DNA of 64,000 bases from Candidula unifasciata. Taxonomy: Eukaryota > Mollusca > Gastropoda > Stylommatophora > Geomitridae. Shown piece by piece: positions 10,026 through 20,215 of the stretch. The notes beneath the pieces are model-generated. The model was not told where the DNA came from. It searched no databases and worked only from the letters and a program-made list of their open reading frames with translations. Position numbers and translations under genes: made by a program. Location of the stretch: the NCBI GenBank assembly GCA_905116865.2, contig CAJHNH020007645.1, positions 62,001 through 126,000 of the forward strand, written 5' to 3'. Position 1 is the stretch's first letter. Every line of letters begins with the position of its first letter.

Positions 10026-11220
10026 TATATCCATATCTCCCAAAGACTCAGTTTGATTGTCTGAATGTTTGTTCATTCAAAATTAGAACATCCATCCACA
10101 AATAAATATTTATAAAGAGTATGATTCTGTTGTCTATGCATTTGAGTCCTGTCTGTTGCTATGAACATTTGTGCACTGGACTGGGGTTCTCCTTGTATGA
10201 TCAATGGGAGAAGACTAATACTTACAGAAACATTTGTCATGGCTGTCCCCATGTGGGGTCTAAGCCCCATGTGGGGGGGGGGGGGTATAGATCTGCCCCA
10301 TAAGGCAAATAATGAGGGGTTGGTTTGCACAGCAAGGAGTAGGATGTTTAATAACTAAAATATTTACTTTAAATTACACTCTATTAACTGATTTCTGTTA
10401 CTTGCTACTTAATGTCCATATCTACATCTTAGCATATTGGTCCAGTCCATTCTTTCTCCTTCTTCTAATGCAGTGCCATATTAAGTTTTTCACTTTCATT
10501 ATACCTGGTAGGAATTGATTGACATATCTTGTGACTTTGCACTGCAACCAGTTCCTGCATTTCCATTTCCAGCAGGTTCATCATCCCTTATTCCCGTGTC
10601 TCTGGAAATCAGTGCATTCAATATGTCTGAACTGTGCATACTTCTTCCTCTACTAACTACTGTAGACAAAAGCCAGTCTGTCAGCTCTTTTATTTCCTGC
10701 TCTCTTATTTCCTTTCACCCTTGCATGTTAAATGTCTTTGCAGGCTGGAAAAATTAAATGGTGTAACAAAATTACTGTGTTTGAAGGAACCATTGAACAG
10801 ACTTTATTTATTGTGAAGTTTAAAGCGATAAATAAATAAATTGTAATGAATCAAGAATAGAGGTCAAGAAATCAATGCCGGATAGAAACACACCGAGAAT
10901 ACCTGATAATAGTATAACTAGAATGTTCTTGCACTGGAACCCACAGGTCTAAAAAGATAACAGTAGTAGAAAATTAGAGACTGACATGAAATTATGGTCA
11001 TGTTGTTGAGAATCAGTTCAGTATTAGGGAATAAAGCGAATCTGAAGTGCTTACAATTATGTGTGACTATAACATTCAAATTTAACATATTGCAACTGTT
11101 TTTCTGGAGGGATTTAGTATGCTTTCTACATGCATCTTTCTTCGATTCTCTTCCTCCCTTTCTTTATATTTTCGCCGTGATATTTGTAATCATCTTCGCA
11201 GCCTTCTGTCACCATTACTA
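10026..11220. other. Intronic stretch without recognised features
   Basis: AT-rich EDC3 intron sequence with a G12 run at 10274-10285. Open frames of 60-85 codons on both strands have no recognisable motif. Nothing further is supported. Confidence 0.6.
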
Positions 11221-11224
11221 TCAA

Positions 11225-11780
11225 TTCTAATACAGATTTAATTCCATGCAAAACCGTCCGACCACTCCTCTCTTTATCTTCCCCTGCTTTTTCCCCCCTG
11301 CTCCAACTTTTCCATTGTCAGAATGCATTCCAGTTTTTCCCCTTCTCACTGTGTGTTCAAAGTATGTAGACTGTCTTCTTCTTATGCTCAGAATCAGTTC
11401 TCTTTGTGAGTTAATTTCTTTCAAGACATCTTCATTATGATGATTATAGGGCTTTAGTGACCTCAACATTCCATAAAACCACATCTCTGCATTGTCTACA
11501 TACCGGCTACCAGTCTATAATTTGTCCATAATCTCGTCATTATCTAACAGGTCCTTTGCAGAACATCACTCTTCATCACAATCTGTCTGAAAAAAAACTA
11601 AGTCTCTCACCAGCTCTCCCACCTCATGTACATTCATGCCCAGGAAGTCGCTTATATCCTGTGCACATCTACATGCTGGTCTGCCTCTGCCCCTCCTTCC
11701 TGATACCGTGCCTTCTGCTGTTATTTTTTCCAGTCTGCTATGGCGCTTGAGATGGCCAAGATATTTCAGTCTCAGACAAA
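11225..11780 (-). mobile_element. RTE-like LINE tail, degraded
   Basis: The minus-strand frame reads MWFYGMLRSL, then VLKEINSQRELILSIRRRQ and STYFEHTVRRGK. These match the WFYRRML / LxxIRxRQxxFxGHVMRR tail of RTE-type elements. Upstream on the minus strand, the GRP.QRWxDDI segment has decayed into TATATCCTGTGCACATCTACA. Confidence 0.65.
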
Positions 11781-11819
11781 ATGCTATTTAATAAAGTTCA
11801 TAATTTAGCATTCCATAAT

Positions 11820-11945
11820 CTAGAGCTGCAAACACTTGGTGTCACCAACTGGAAAGAGAAGGCAATGGTAAGGGGGTAAATGTAGGTGGGTGATATCTGC
11901 AGCGATAAAACTCAAGGGCTCGGAATGCTGAAGAAGACAATAAAC
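11820..11945 (+). mobile_element. RTE-like LINE extreme 3' end
   Basis: It shares TGGTGTCAC, GATAT.TGCA.C and AACTCAAGGGCTCGGAATGCTGAAGAAGA with 30490-30600 and, in reverse, with 30970-31020. These define a common 3' terminus ending in GGCTCGGAATG plus a GAA-rich tail. It is only about 115 bp from the terminal EDC3 exon. Confidence 0.7.
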
Positions 11946-12059
11946 TAACAGCCTGTAATTCATTTCCGTACATCAGGATTGATTCATGCCTAGCTGTTAA
12001 GAACCTGTTTTTCTCACCTTTGACACACCCGGCTGACTTTGTGTTGTATATATCCACAG

Positions 12060-12225
12060 GTGGAGCCTGTGTAAAGTGTTGCCACTACATCATATGGCTT
12101 CCACGTGTGGAAGCTTGTACCTCTGTGATCTCAGCATTCCATCTGCCATATTTAACAAATGTGGTATCACATATTTATCACCTTTTGGATCCAAGTTTGT
12201 TATTCCTCTCTATGGCAAAGACTAG
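12060..12225 (+). CDS. EDC3: EDC3 terminal coding exon
   Basis: Acceptor TATATCCACAG precedes G, which completes Arg, then WSL and a short variable segment, then GSLYLCDLSIP, GITYLSPFGSKFVIPL and a stop TAG at 12223-12225. The LYLCDxxIP and SPFGxKFVIPL motifs end all EDC3 YjeF-N domains known to me, so the C-terminus is complete. With the upstream exons the visible product is 361 residues. The frame is intact in all five exons, with no frameshift or premature stop, so the gene is probably functional. The C-terminal tail (YGKD) differs from the vertebrate ending. Confidence 0.95.
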
Positions 12226-14020
12226 CCTTCAAGGTTTTAAGAAATAATATGGAAAATAACAGCAGTTGATCTGCACTTATCGAAGTATATAGTTTGTTTC
12301 AAATGGATTGTAATCTTAACAAAAGATAATTAAATAATTTTTAAGGTGCCAGTTGATGACTTAAAAAGGAACATGATATTAGAAAAGAACTATACAAATT
12401 CCAGTGCATCTGTAGGTGAGGAAAAGTTGCTGTGTTTTTTAAAATAATTTTTAGGTCATATATTGCAAAGGAAAGCCTTATAACAATATAGATAGAAGGT
12501 CCTTACAATGAAGAGTTAAGACAGATAGACACACAAAAACATGGAGAAAAAGAGAAGGAGCTGAAAAAGATGTGGATGACGAAGGCCAAAAATATGACAA
12601 CTTGGCATGAGTTGGTTGACAGTCTGTACTCCACTGAGATATAAAGGGCAGGAGAGAAAAAAGGTACATTTGACTGTTCATTGATATACACTTGTAGCAA
12701 GTCAGTTTACTTATTTATAAGTGACAAGATTGCAATCTAGCTGTGAGCTTAGTTTTCACCTTTTCTGTTAACTAAAGTGTTCGCTGATTTCTGCTTTGTA
12801 CCTGTGTTTTCTGTTAATGCTGTTTGAGGACTTTAATTTCAAAGACCTTTTTTATGGGGTGCTCAGTGATTGATATTTCAGGGTATTACATAACATAAAG
12901 TTTTTTATGACCTGAAATCCCTTCTTTTAGCTAAAAGTATGTTTTTCTTCATCTTCTTGACATTTTTTGCGGATGCTACCAACTATTTTTTTCCAATACC
13001 CTTTTAGGATCCAGTTTTATATCATCTAAATTCTTTATGCAGTATATTATGATTTTATCCACTTAAAAAAAACATGAAACCTGTTGACTCTCAATTGTAA
13101 ACTAATAAAAATGAAGTTCTTTATGTTTGTATTGTTTTAAGGATCAAATAAATCTTATTCCTGAGTACATTTATAATAGTGTCTTCAAATTATGTTACTT
13201 GTGCTTAATTAAATCAAGAATCAGTGTTTTTATTGTGTAACATGTGTGCATTGAATCTGCGATACCAAAGCCTTTATAAGCATTGTTTTTAGTACAGAGA
13301 ATGAAGTTAAATCCAGGTTTTTTTTTATATAAATGACTATTTCTACTGTGATTTGTCATAAGTGTATGTCAATTTCAGTGTAAAAGTATTATGTTGAGTG
13401 CAAAAAGTGATGATATTGCTGTAAGATACACTGCTTTTTCAGTCTTGATATTTTGAATGCGTACTACTAAATCAGACTTGATCATTTATAAAAGACATTG
13501 AGATGAATGAGATGATACAGATGAAATTTTACTTAAGTTTTTTTAGTCTTTCAATGTGGCATATGCATCAAAGATATAAATGAATGTAATGTTTGGTAAT
13601 TGTGTGTGTGTTTTATTATGTTATGTTACACTTGTTTGCTGGGCATATATTTACTCTTTTGCCCTTAGAAGCTGCAAATATGGCACCGCTGGCTGTGGCT
13701 CAGTCCCGATAAGAGGTCAGGATAAGAATATATTCCCTCAAAATAGCCTTTCAGTGGGGTTTTGTTGGGAACTAAATGGCTATTTTAAAGCCGTTTTGAC
13801 ATGTTTTCCCGCAGCCTTAGTGATAGAATTGCAGTGTGAACATGGTATGAGTCACCAAAAACATTTTTAGGCCTTATTTTTAATACCAAATAACTCACCA
13901 TGCTTTTAGTTGATACTTTTTTTTTTTTTTTTACATAAAACACATTTTTTTTCCAACTCCTTTATCATTTTATAACTGGTACTCTAGTAAGTTCTGTCCA
14001 AATTCTGTCAAGTCAAGCAA
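12226..14020. other. EDC3 3' UTR / AT-rich downstream region
   Basis: No open coding signal is visible. About 150 bp at 12395-12545 is a diverged copy of sequence at 16105-16250 (shared blocks AATTCCAGTGCATCTG and AAGCCTTATAACAATATA), so a dispersed repeat sits here. The rest is AT-rich with a T-run at 13918-13932. The proximal part is probably EDC3 3' UTR. Confidence 0.5.
13104..13152 (+). terminator. EDC3: Candidate EDC3 polyadenylation signals
   Basis: Two AATAAA hexamers lie at 13104-13109 and 13147-13152, about 0.9 kb after the EDC3 stop. A T/GT-containing stretch follows at 13160-13200. They are the first well-formed pair I see downstream on the + strand, but AATAAA is common in AT-rich DNA. 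The actual 3' end needs transcript data. Confidence 0.3.
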
Positions 14021-14400
14021 TATCTTGAGGCTTCAGAGAAGGGGTTTTGCAAAAGGATGCTTTGTATTCTTTGGACATCCAGTATGAGTAACCATCATGT
14101 TTTGAAAGAGGTGAGGGCCAAAGACACTGTCAAAACATCAGTGTGAGTCAGTCAAATGTTTGTGTGTGTGTGGGGGGGGGGGGGGGTGTTTTGCTATGGC
14201 ATGAGAAGAGGAAATTTGGAACATGTTGTGATCACTGCAGAGATTTAATGAAGGAAAGCTAGAGACGATGACATGAGAAGACATGAGCAAGTTTCTTGGC
14301 AACACTGCTGTTATTAGCATGGAATGGCTTGATCACCCTACACCAGTCAGCAAACTGATACGTGCTGTTGGAGATTGCAGGTTATGGAGAGGCTTGATCA
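14020..14400 (+). mobile_element. RTE-like LINE 3' tail that leads into a minisatellite
   Basis: GGCTTCAGAGAAGGGGTTTTGCAAAAGGATGC..CTTTGGACATCCAG resembles the element at 2220-2300 (GGCCTCAAAGGTGTGGTTTTACAGAAGGAGG..CTTGGACAGCCAG). The terminal segment ATGGAATGGCTTGATCACC..CAAACTGATACGTGCTGTTGGAGATTGCAGG is the seed of the 65-bp array that follows. A GT run and G13 at 14159-14186 interrupt it. Confidence 0.7.
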
Positions 14401-15090
14401 ACCCACACCAGTCAGCAAACTGATACGTGCTGTTTTGGAGAGGCTTGATACCAGTGCAAACTGATACGTGCTGTTGGAGATTAGGTTTTGGAGAGGCTTG
14501 ATCAACCCACACCAGTCAGCAAACTGATACGTGCTGTTGGAGATTACAAGTTATGGAGAGGCTTGATCAACCCATATCAGTCAGCAAACTGATACGTGCT
14601 GTTGGAGATTACAGGTTATGGAGAGGCTTGATCAACCCATATCAGTCAGCAAACTGATACGTGCTGTTGGAGATTGCAGGTTATGGAGAGGCTTGATCAA
14701 CCCACACCAGTCAGCAAACTGATACGTGCTGTTGGAGATTGCAGGTTATGGAGAGGCTTGATCAACCCATACCAGTCAGCAAACTGATACGTGCTGTTGG
14801 AGATTGTTTTGGAGAGGATTGCACCCATACCAGTTGCAAATGATAGATGCTGTTGATACAAATGGAGAGGCTTGATCAACCATATCAGTCAGCAAACTGA
14901 TACGTGCTGTTGGAAATTGCAGGTTATGGAGAGGCTTGATCAACCCATACCAGTCAGCAAACTGATACGTGCTGTTGGAGATTGCAGGTTATGGAGAGGC
15001 TTGATCAACCCATACCAGTCAGCAAACTGATACGTGCTGTTGGAGATTGCAGGTTTTGGAGAGGTTTGATCAACCCACACCAGTCATAGC
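14395..15090. repeat. 65-bp minisatellite derived from LINE tail
   Basis: About ten tandem units of CAGCAAACTGATACGTGCTG, TTGGAGATTGCAGGTTATGG, AGAGGCTTGATCAACCCA.ACCAGT (65 bp total). Two or three shortened, decayed units lie at 14440-14480 and 14800-14860. The unit equals the terminal sequence of the adjacent RTE-like element. Confidence 0.95.
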
Positions 15091-15279
15091 AAGACACATG
15101 ACGGTTCTCACTTTTTTTGTTGGCTGTTGCCCATCTGTTTCTCACCTGCCTCTGTTTGATTATATCAGATATGCTTGACCCTTTGGGATTCTGTTCATTT
15201 TCAGAAATTGTATTAGTGGAGAATATTCTACATCAATGTAACATGCATACTGAATCCATGATTGTACACAAATATTATA

Positions 15280-15400
15280 TCTGTGGCTTAGGGGTTAAAA
15301 TGAGGGTTTCATAACTCTGATAGACATGATTCGATTCAGCTTCAGGGAATTTAGCAGAACTTTCTACTGATTGTGACTGTGATATAAGCATCCACCATAT
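15280..15400 (+). mobile_element. Possible SINE family A head
   Basis: ATCTGTGGCTTAGGGGTTAAAATGAGGGTTTCATAAC followed by GATTCGATTCAGC resembles the family A head (TGGCTTAGGCGTT, B-box GTTCGATCC). The body is lost or unrecognisable. Confidence 0.4.
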
Positions 15401-15464
15401 GGGACTGTTTCGTTTATATCTATAATTTTTTTTTTTAAACTATGACATCTCAGTAAAGGATTCT

Positions 15465-15493
15465 CCCCCCCCCCCCCCCCCCCCCCCCCCCCC
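15465..15493. repeat. C29 homopolymer
   Basis: An uninterrupted run of 29 C on the + strand. It could be an assembly-sensitive site and a G-quadruplex former on the other strand. Confidence 0.97.
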
Positions 15494-15539
15494 ACACCAA
15501 GATAGATCAGGAGCATATCATTGATTTTCTATTCACGAT

Positions 15540-15665
15540 ATTCAGGTGTACTGCATAATAAGCAGGCTGATAGATTTGCTGCTGCCATTCCTCTTGTTGT
15601 TGAGCTACTTTATGATAAAGCAGATGTGGTGACAGCTCTCTGGGATCAGATGGTCCATGCACTGT
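15540..15665 (+). mobile_element. RNase H-bearing LINE fragment
   Basis: GVLHNKQADRFAAA then LVVELLYDKADVVTALWDQMVHAL reads through on the + strand. It matches the GVLGNEQADRLAGSA..LLHDRADVVSALWESV segment of the better-preserved minus-strand element at 54431-55527. It is a small isolated fragment. Confidence 0.7.
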
Positions 15666-15669
15666 AAGA

Positions 15670-17335
15670 CTTATTCAGTCAGGAGTGAATAGAGGTTTTG
15701 GAAGATATTTCAACACTGAGAAAGGAGACAGAACATATGCAGTGGTGTCAGTTCTATTCATTCATTCCCATATGTAATTTATTGAAAGGTCATTCTTCAC
15801 ACTTTGAAACATATGGTCATTACTAAGCTTTTCATCTTTACTTCCCACACAATGTAGTGGTAGCCATTTTAAGCTCATTTGACAAGATCACCTAGGTCAT
15901 AGAAATTATTGAACATTGTGAATTTAAATCTGTGACCATTGGGCAATGGGCAGCCATGTTAACCTCTGCATTGCCTTGCAATCTTGAGAAAATTATTCAG
16001 TTCTAGTGTGTCCCTGTTTATATCCATCTACATGCACCCTAATATGTGTTGCCTTAATAGTTAGCTGAGGTGGTTAGGCTGTTTGCCTCACACTGTGAAG
16101 AACTAGAAATTCCAGTGCATCTGAAGGTGAGCAGAAGTTGCTGTTTGTTTTTTTTTTTTTTTTTAGGACAGATTTTGCGAAAGCCTTATAACAATATAAA
16201 CAGAAGGTCCTTAAAATGTAGAGTTAAAAGAAGACAGTTAGACCCCATAGCACAGTTTTTTCAGAGACCCCTGTGGAACATCACCAAAGCTATGGTGTTT
16301 GTGTTTTGTGCGATGCTCTTGTCAAGACCATATAGCTGTTCTGAAGAATGAGACTGGACCAGTGGTTAAAAGAAGGCTAAACATATTATAGAAGAAAAGA
16401 AGGAGGTAATACCTAAAGCAGCCACCAAGCAAGCAATCAAAGCACTTCTCCAGTTACAAACAAAAGGAAAACACACCAGAAATATTTACACAGTTGCCCG
16501 ACATTATTATGGAATAAGACCCTGCTTTTGAAGGGGAAGTCTTCTTCCACTGTATCCTCTACCTTTTACCTGTGCCAGCAACTATCATCTACAAAAGTTA
16601 AATTATAATGTATATTTTATATACAAAAAATGTTGGCTACCCATAAATTAAAAAATACAAAAACTATCTTTTTGGAGGTGGGTAAATGGATTAATTAAAT
16701 GTGCATTAACTGCTGGTAACAGTTTAGGGTTGCAAAAATTTCGGCTCGCTAGCAGAGTCAAAGAACAAAATAAGTTTGTGACCCAACTTACCACTATGTA
16801 TGTTATAATTCAACCTTTACTGCAAGGCTGTTCAACTGGCAGCCCACATAGGTCTAGCCTGTGGCTCATAGATCCTTGCCAGCTGTATTAGTTGTGATGA
16901 TCTTTCTATACTGGAGCTCGGACCTCTAGCCTGCCACAAACCGCTTTTTACAATTTTGACACATGAGAAAAACTTGAATAGCATTGCTTCACTATATACA
17001 TATAAATGTAAAATACCGGTACTATTTTATATGTGTATATATATATTTATTTTTCTAAAGCAAAAAATTAATTAGTCTCTTTTTCAGCTTTGTATATTGC
17101 TTGTTAGATAGTCACTTTTTTTTCAGATTTGTCTATTGCTTGTTAAACAAAGTTATCAATATCAGATTTATATTTAACTGCCAATAGCATTTTTGTTAAC
17201 AACCCAAGCATTGACAGCCCTGTATTTAACATATGATCAACCAAACCATTTCTAGTGTACCTGTAATTGCCAGGCTTTTTTAATGTTGTCTGGCTTATAC
17301 TTCATCACCTGCTCTCTTTCTCAGTGTAATTTTGC
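15670..17335. other. AT-rich region with one old repeat copy
   Basis: The segment 16050-16250 is a repeat related to 12395-12545. It begins with TAGCTGAGGTGGTTAGGCTG, which fits a tRNA A box, so it may be an old SINE. A 53-codon open frame at 16370-16531 is described separately. The rest shows no motif. Confidence 0.5.
16370..16531 (+). other. Unrecognised 53-codon open segment
   Basis: It runs between stops, without an ATG start, and ends at TGA 16529-16531. The peptide is basic with non-repetitive composition, including KAATKQAIKALLQLQ, KGKHTRNIY and ARHYYGIRPCF. It looks more protein-like than neighbouring frames. I do not recognise the family. It could be the C-terminus of a decayed transposon protein or chance. 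Confidence 0.25.
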
Positions 17336-17339
17336 TGTT

Positions 17340-17935
17340 TGTTCTCTAATTCCCCCCGAGTATCTGCAACCTCGAGGTTTGATACCATCTGACACAGAAA
17401 GCCAGTATGTGGATGTGAATCCAACAGGAACGGATCCCAGACACCCCATTCTCCATTTGAAACAGTTATATCAAGGCAGTCCACTTGGTGGTAAATTGAT
17501 TCAAGACAAGCTAGATGATGAGAGGTGAGTGAACACTGGAGGCATACATAGGTTGTCAAAGTAGGAAAAGATTTATGCAGCAGGGAGTGACCAGGAGATT
17601 TGGCTTTTTTTTTTTTAACCGTCTGTAAGCTCCAGGCCGGAAATTGCTAGTTGTTACGCTATCTGAACTTTGGCATTATGCCAGGGCCTGAGTTTTGAGT
17701 GTACATCTGTTTTACTGGCTTTTTTTGTTGGGGAGGCAGTGGATCTGTTCTTGTTTTCCCGACAGTGGGGCCCCGGAACCGGCACGGGGAGGAGATCTGG
17801 CTGAAACTCAACACTCAGGAAAAGGGCAAGATGGACATACAATCAGACTGGTACTGGTGCAGTCGGAAATTGGAACTCTGTGCTGGCTGCTTAAGATATG
17901 GACAGAGCCCTTATTGGAATATTTTGAACACTTAA
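17340..17935 (+). mobile_element. RNase H LINE 3' end with nested SINE D and odd 5' junction
   Basis: From about 17475 the sequence GGTGGTAAATTGATTCAAGACAAGC parallels 62465-62560. From 17787 the CTGAAACTCAACACTCAGG, ATACAATCAGACTGGTACTGGTG and GAAATTGGAACTCTG blocks match 57470-57560 and 62620-62990. These are the 3' UTR of the RNase H family. The open frame continues upstream to 17283 through a proline/threonine-rich segment (PRGLIPSDTESQYVDV) that is not RNase H and that I do not recognise. A family D SINE interrupts the tail at about 17606-17780. Confidence 0.6.
17606..17780 (+). mobile_element. SINE-like repeat, family D (copy 5), nested
   Basis: TCTGTAAGCTCC, TTGAGTGTACATCTGTTTTAC and GGGGAGGCAGTGGATCTGTTC are family D blocks, with the middle deleted. 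Near-identical 13-bp repeats AGGAGATTTGGCT and AGGAGATCTGGCT flank it. The interrupted LINE resumes afterwards, so the SINE is younger than the LINE fragment. Confidence 0.7.
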
Positions 17936-17939
17936 GGAT

Positions 17940-20015
17940 TTAATTCATCTTAATGTTGCATTGTTTTAGGATATCAGTATGAGTTTAATGATTTGTGAAA
18001 TCGTCTGTGATATCTTTAAAATATGATGTAAGATTAATTAGAAGTACAGTTATTTGAAAGTTTAACAAAGTGCAGCTGGTCATATATATAGATACTTTGT
18101 GTCAGGGATATTTTTCAGTAAAATAATGGTTCAACATGACATATATTTTTTGTTATTTTATGTTGTAAACATTTGTTAATATTGTCTAGATATTTGTATT
18201 ATTTTGTTTAGTAAAATGGTTTTTTAATGTCAGACTTTATGAACAGTGTTAACATTGTTTTGTAATATTGTTGTTATTTTCGTTTTCATCGAAGATAGGG
18301 TTAGACTTATGCCATTCTGGTGTTAAGCTGATAACAAAGAACGAGTGAAAGCAAAACATAACTGGGGAAACTTAGAGAAAGGAAATAATGAATCTCAGCA
18401 AGGTTACAAACAGTCTTTAAAAAATAATAAAACAACAAGAAAATTGTGCTCGACAGCTTATGATCCAGTGTGGCAAATAAGCCATTTAAGTTTTACTCAG
18501 AAATAAAGGAATTCTTCCTTTTTTTAATAGTTGTGGGTTCAAACTGTACTACAGACATGGCTAATGAAGACTCTTTTATAGGAGTGCCTAGTAGGTCATC
18601 CATATTAATACACGTGTTTCTGCAGTGAGACGCTTTTGTCACTTGGAGGTGATACGTTCGATTCCCGGCATGGTAATTATAGTTTTCAGTTCTTGTTGTT
18701 GAGTAATATGCCACTCAGTCTTTTTACTTCATTTGTGACTTCTTTCTATGAATACAGATCAATACTTATTTATTTTTTTCAATATAAATAATAATTAAGT
18801 TTTAGAGTATTATTTGCTTATGATCATAGTTTTCTGTTCCATTTTCCTCCTATGTGCACTTAAAGTACACTGCTGTATTTTCCAGCTACTGAGTTGAATG
18901 CCTGGTGCAACACTGTGAGCTGTGGATTTCATATGGAGTTTTTTAAAATTCCTTTTTGGTCTCTACCAAGAGTTTTATGTTGTGAACTGCATATTCAGAG
19001 AACAAATGAATGGATGAACAAACTTTATTTTCAAAGGGTTAAGAATTAGGCATGCAAGCGACTACTTGCATGCAGTTATTCATTCATACATTATTTTATA
19101 GGTAATAATGTATTATTAAGAAAATAATAAGTAGTCATTTACAGAACAATGCAGGAATGCATTTGTAACTGCCAGTTTGTTGTGACCACTACTTCCAACG
19201 ATGTTGAACTTTATTTCTAGTGGCAGACTGTTGTTGTTGGCATCTTTGACAGCTGCCTCAAACATTTAATCTTTGTGCATGGTGTTGGCTTTACCAGGAC
19301 TGCTCTCTGTTCAATTTATAACATGGGACAGTGATGATAAATTTCTGAAGCTTTAGCTGGGGCAGGAGTTGATCAGTTATGATGTGGCCCTTTTTTGCTG
19401 TGAAGCTAGGACTGTGATTAATGCCTAACAACTTAGCTGCAGAGCCAAACTATCGCTATTTATATCTGAACATGTCTTTTCTTTTTGCTGAGTTTCCTCA
19501 TTATATTAGATATATTTTATGTTTATGCATTCTTCAATTGTTTTGTTTATATGTTTGACAGATTAATGTCAATGCTTTTTTTTTTGGTAATGATTTTCAT
19601 CTTTTTTTGCTTTGAAGTGTTTTCGGATTTAATTATTAGTTTCTGTTAGTTGCTATTAATCAGGTTGCAACTGGTGCTTTAGCATGTTGACCCAGACGTT
19701 TCTGAAGAAGTGGATGGAGCGCGCATTGGAGTAGCTGGGATCAATTCTTGATTCATTCATTAATGGTTACCTGCAGTGCTAGGTGGGGGGGATCACTAGT
19801 TGTTGACGTTTGTGTTTGATGCCTGTTTTGCGTTGTTAAGTCATGGTCATTTGTCTGGTTTTTTTTTTTTATCATTAAGTTTTCATATTTCGATTTTATG
19901 TAGCATTCAGTCATTGACTGCTCAAATAGTGAATTCAAAAAAACACCTGCCATCTTTACTTCCCATAACTGGCCTTGATGTCTTCTGTTGTAGGCTGGGT
20001 CAGTCTGGCCCAGGT
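17940..20015. other. AT-rich region, few signals
   Basis: A tRNA-like B box (CGTTCGATTCCC) at 18657-18668 suggests an isolated SINE head at 18585-18690. At 18888-18990 the sequence GAGTTGAATGCCTGGTGC..GTGAGCTGTGGATTTCA recurs at 54085-54125, which marks another dispersed repeat. Otherwise no coding or structured repeat was seen. Confidence 0.5.
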
Positions 20016-20019
20016 CAGT

Positions 20020-20215
20020 TACATAAATCAGCCTGTCTATGGATATTTTCTTCTTCTTCTGCCTTCACCCTTAAAATGGTGGTTGGCATGTTTTGTTGGG
20101 GTTTACAGCTAGGCTGCGATATCTGCGCCTTTTTACCCTAAAGATAAGTTTCAGCTGACTCTGATCAGTTGCCTTTTGCAACATGCCTAATTATTTGTGT
20201 GTGGGTGGAAGGGGG
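20020..20215. repeat. Dispersed repeat shared with 37340-37480
   Basis: The segment GGTGGTTGGCATGTTTTGTTG, then GGCTGCGATATCTGCGCCTTTT, matches GGCGGTTGGTACGCTGTGTTG and GGCTGCGATATCTGTGCTTTT at 37350-37415. The family is unknown. It is preceded by CTTCTTCTTCTGCCTTCACC, which is similar to the start of family D. Confidence 0.5.
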
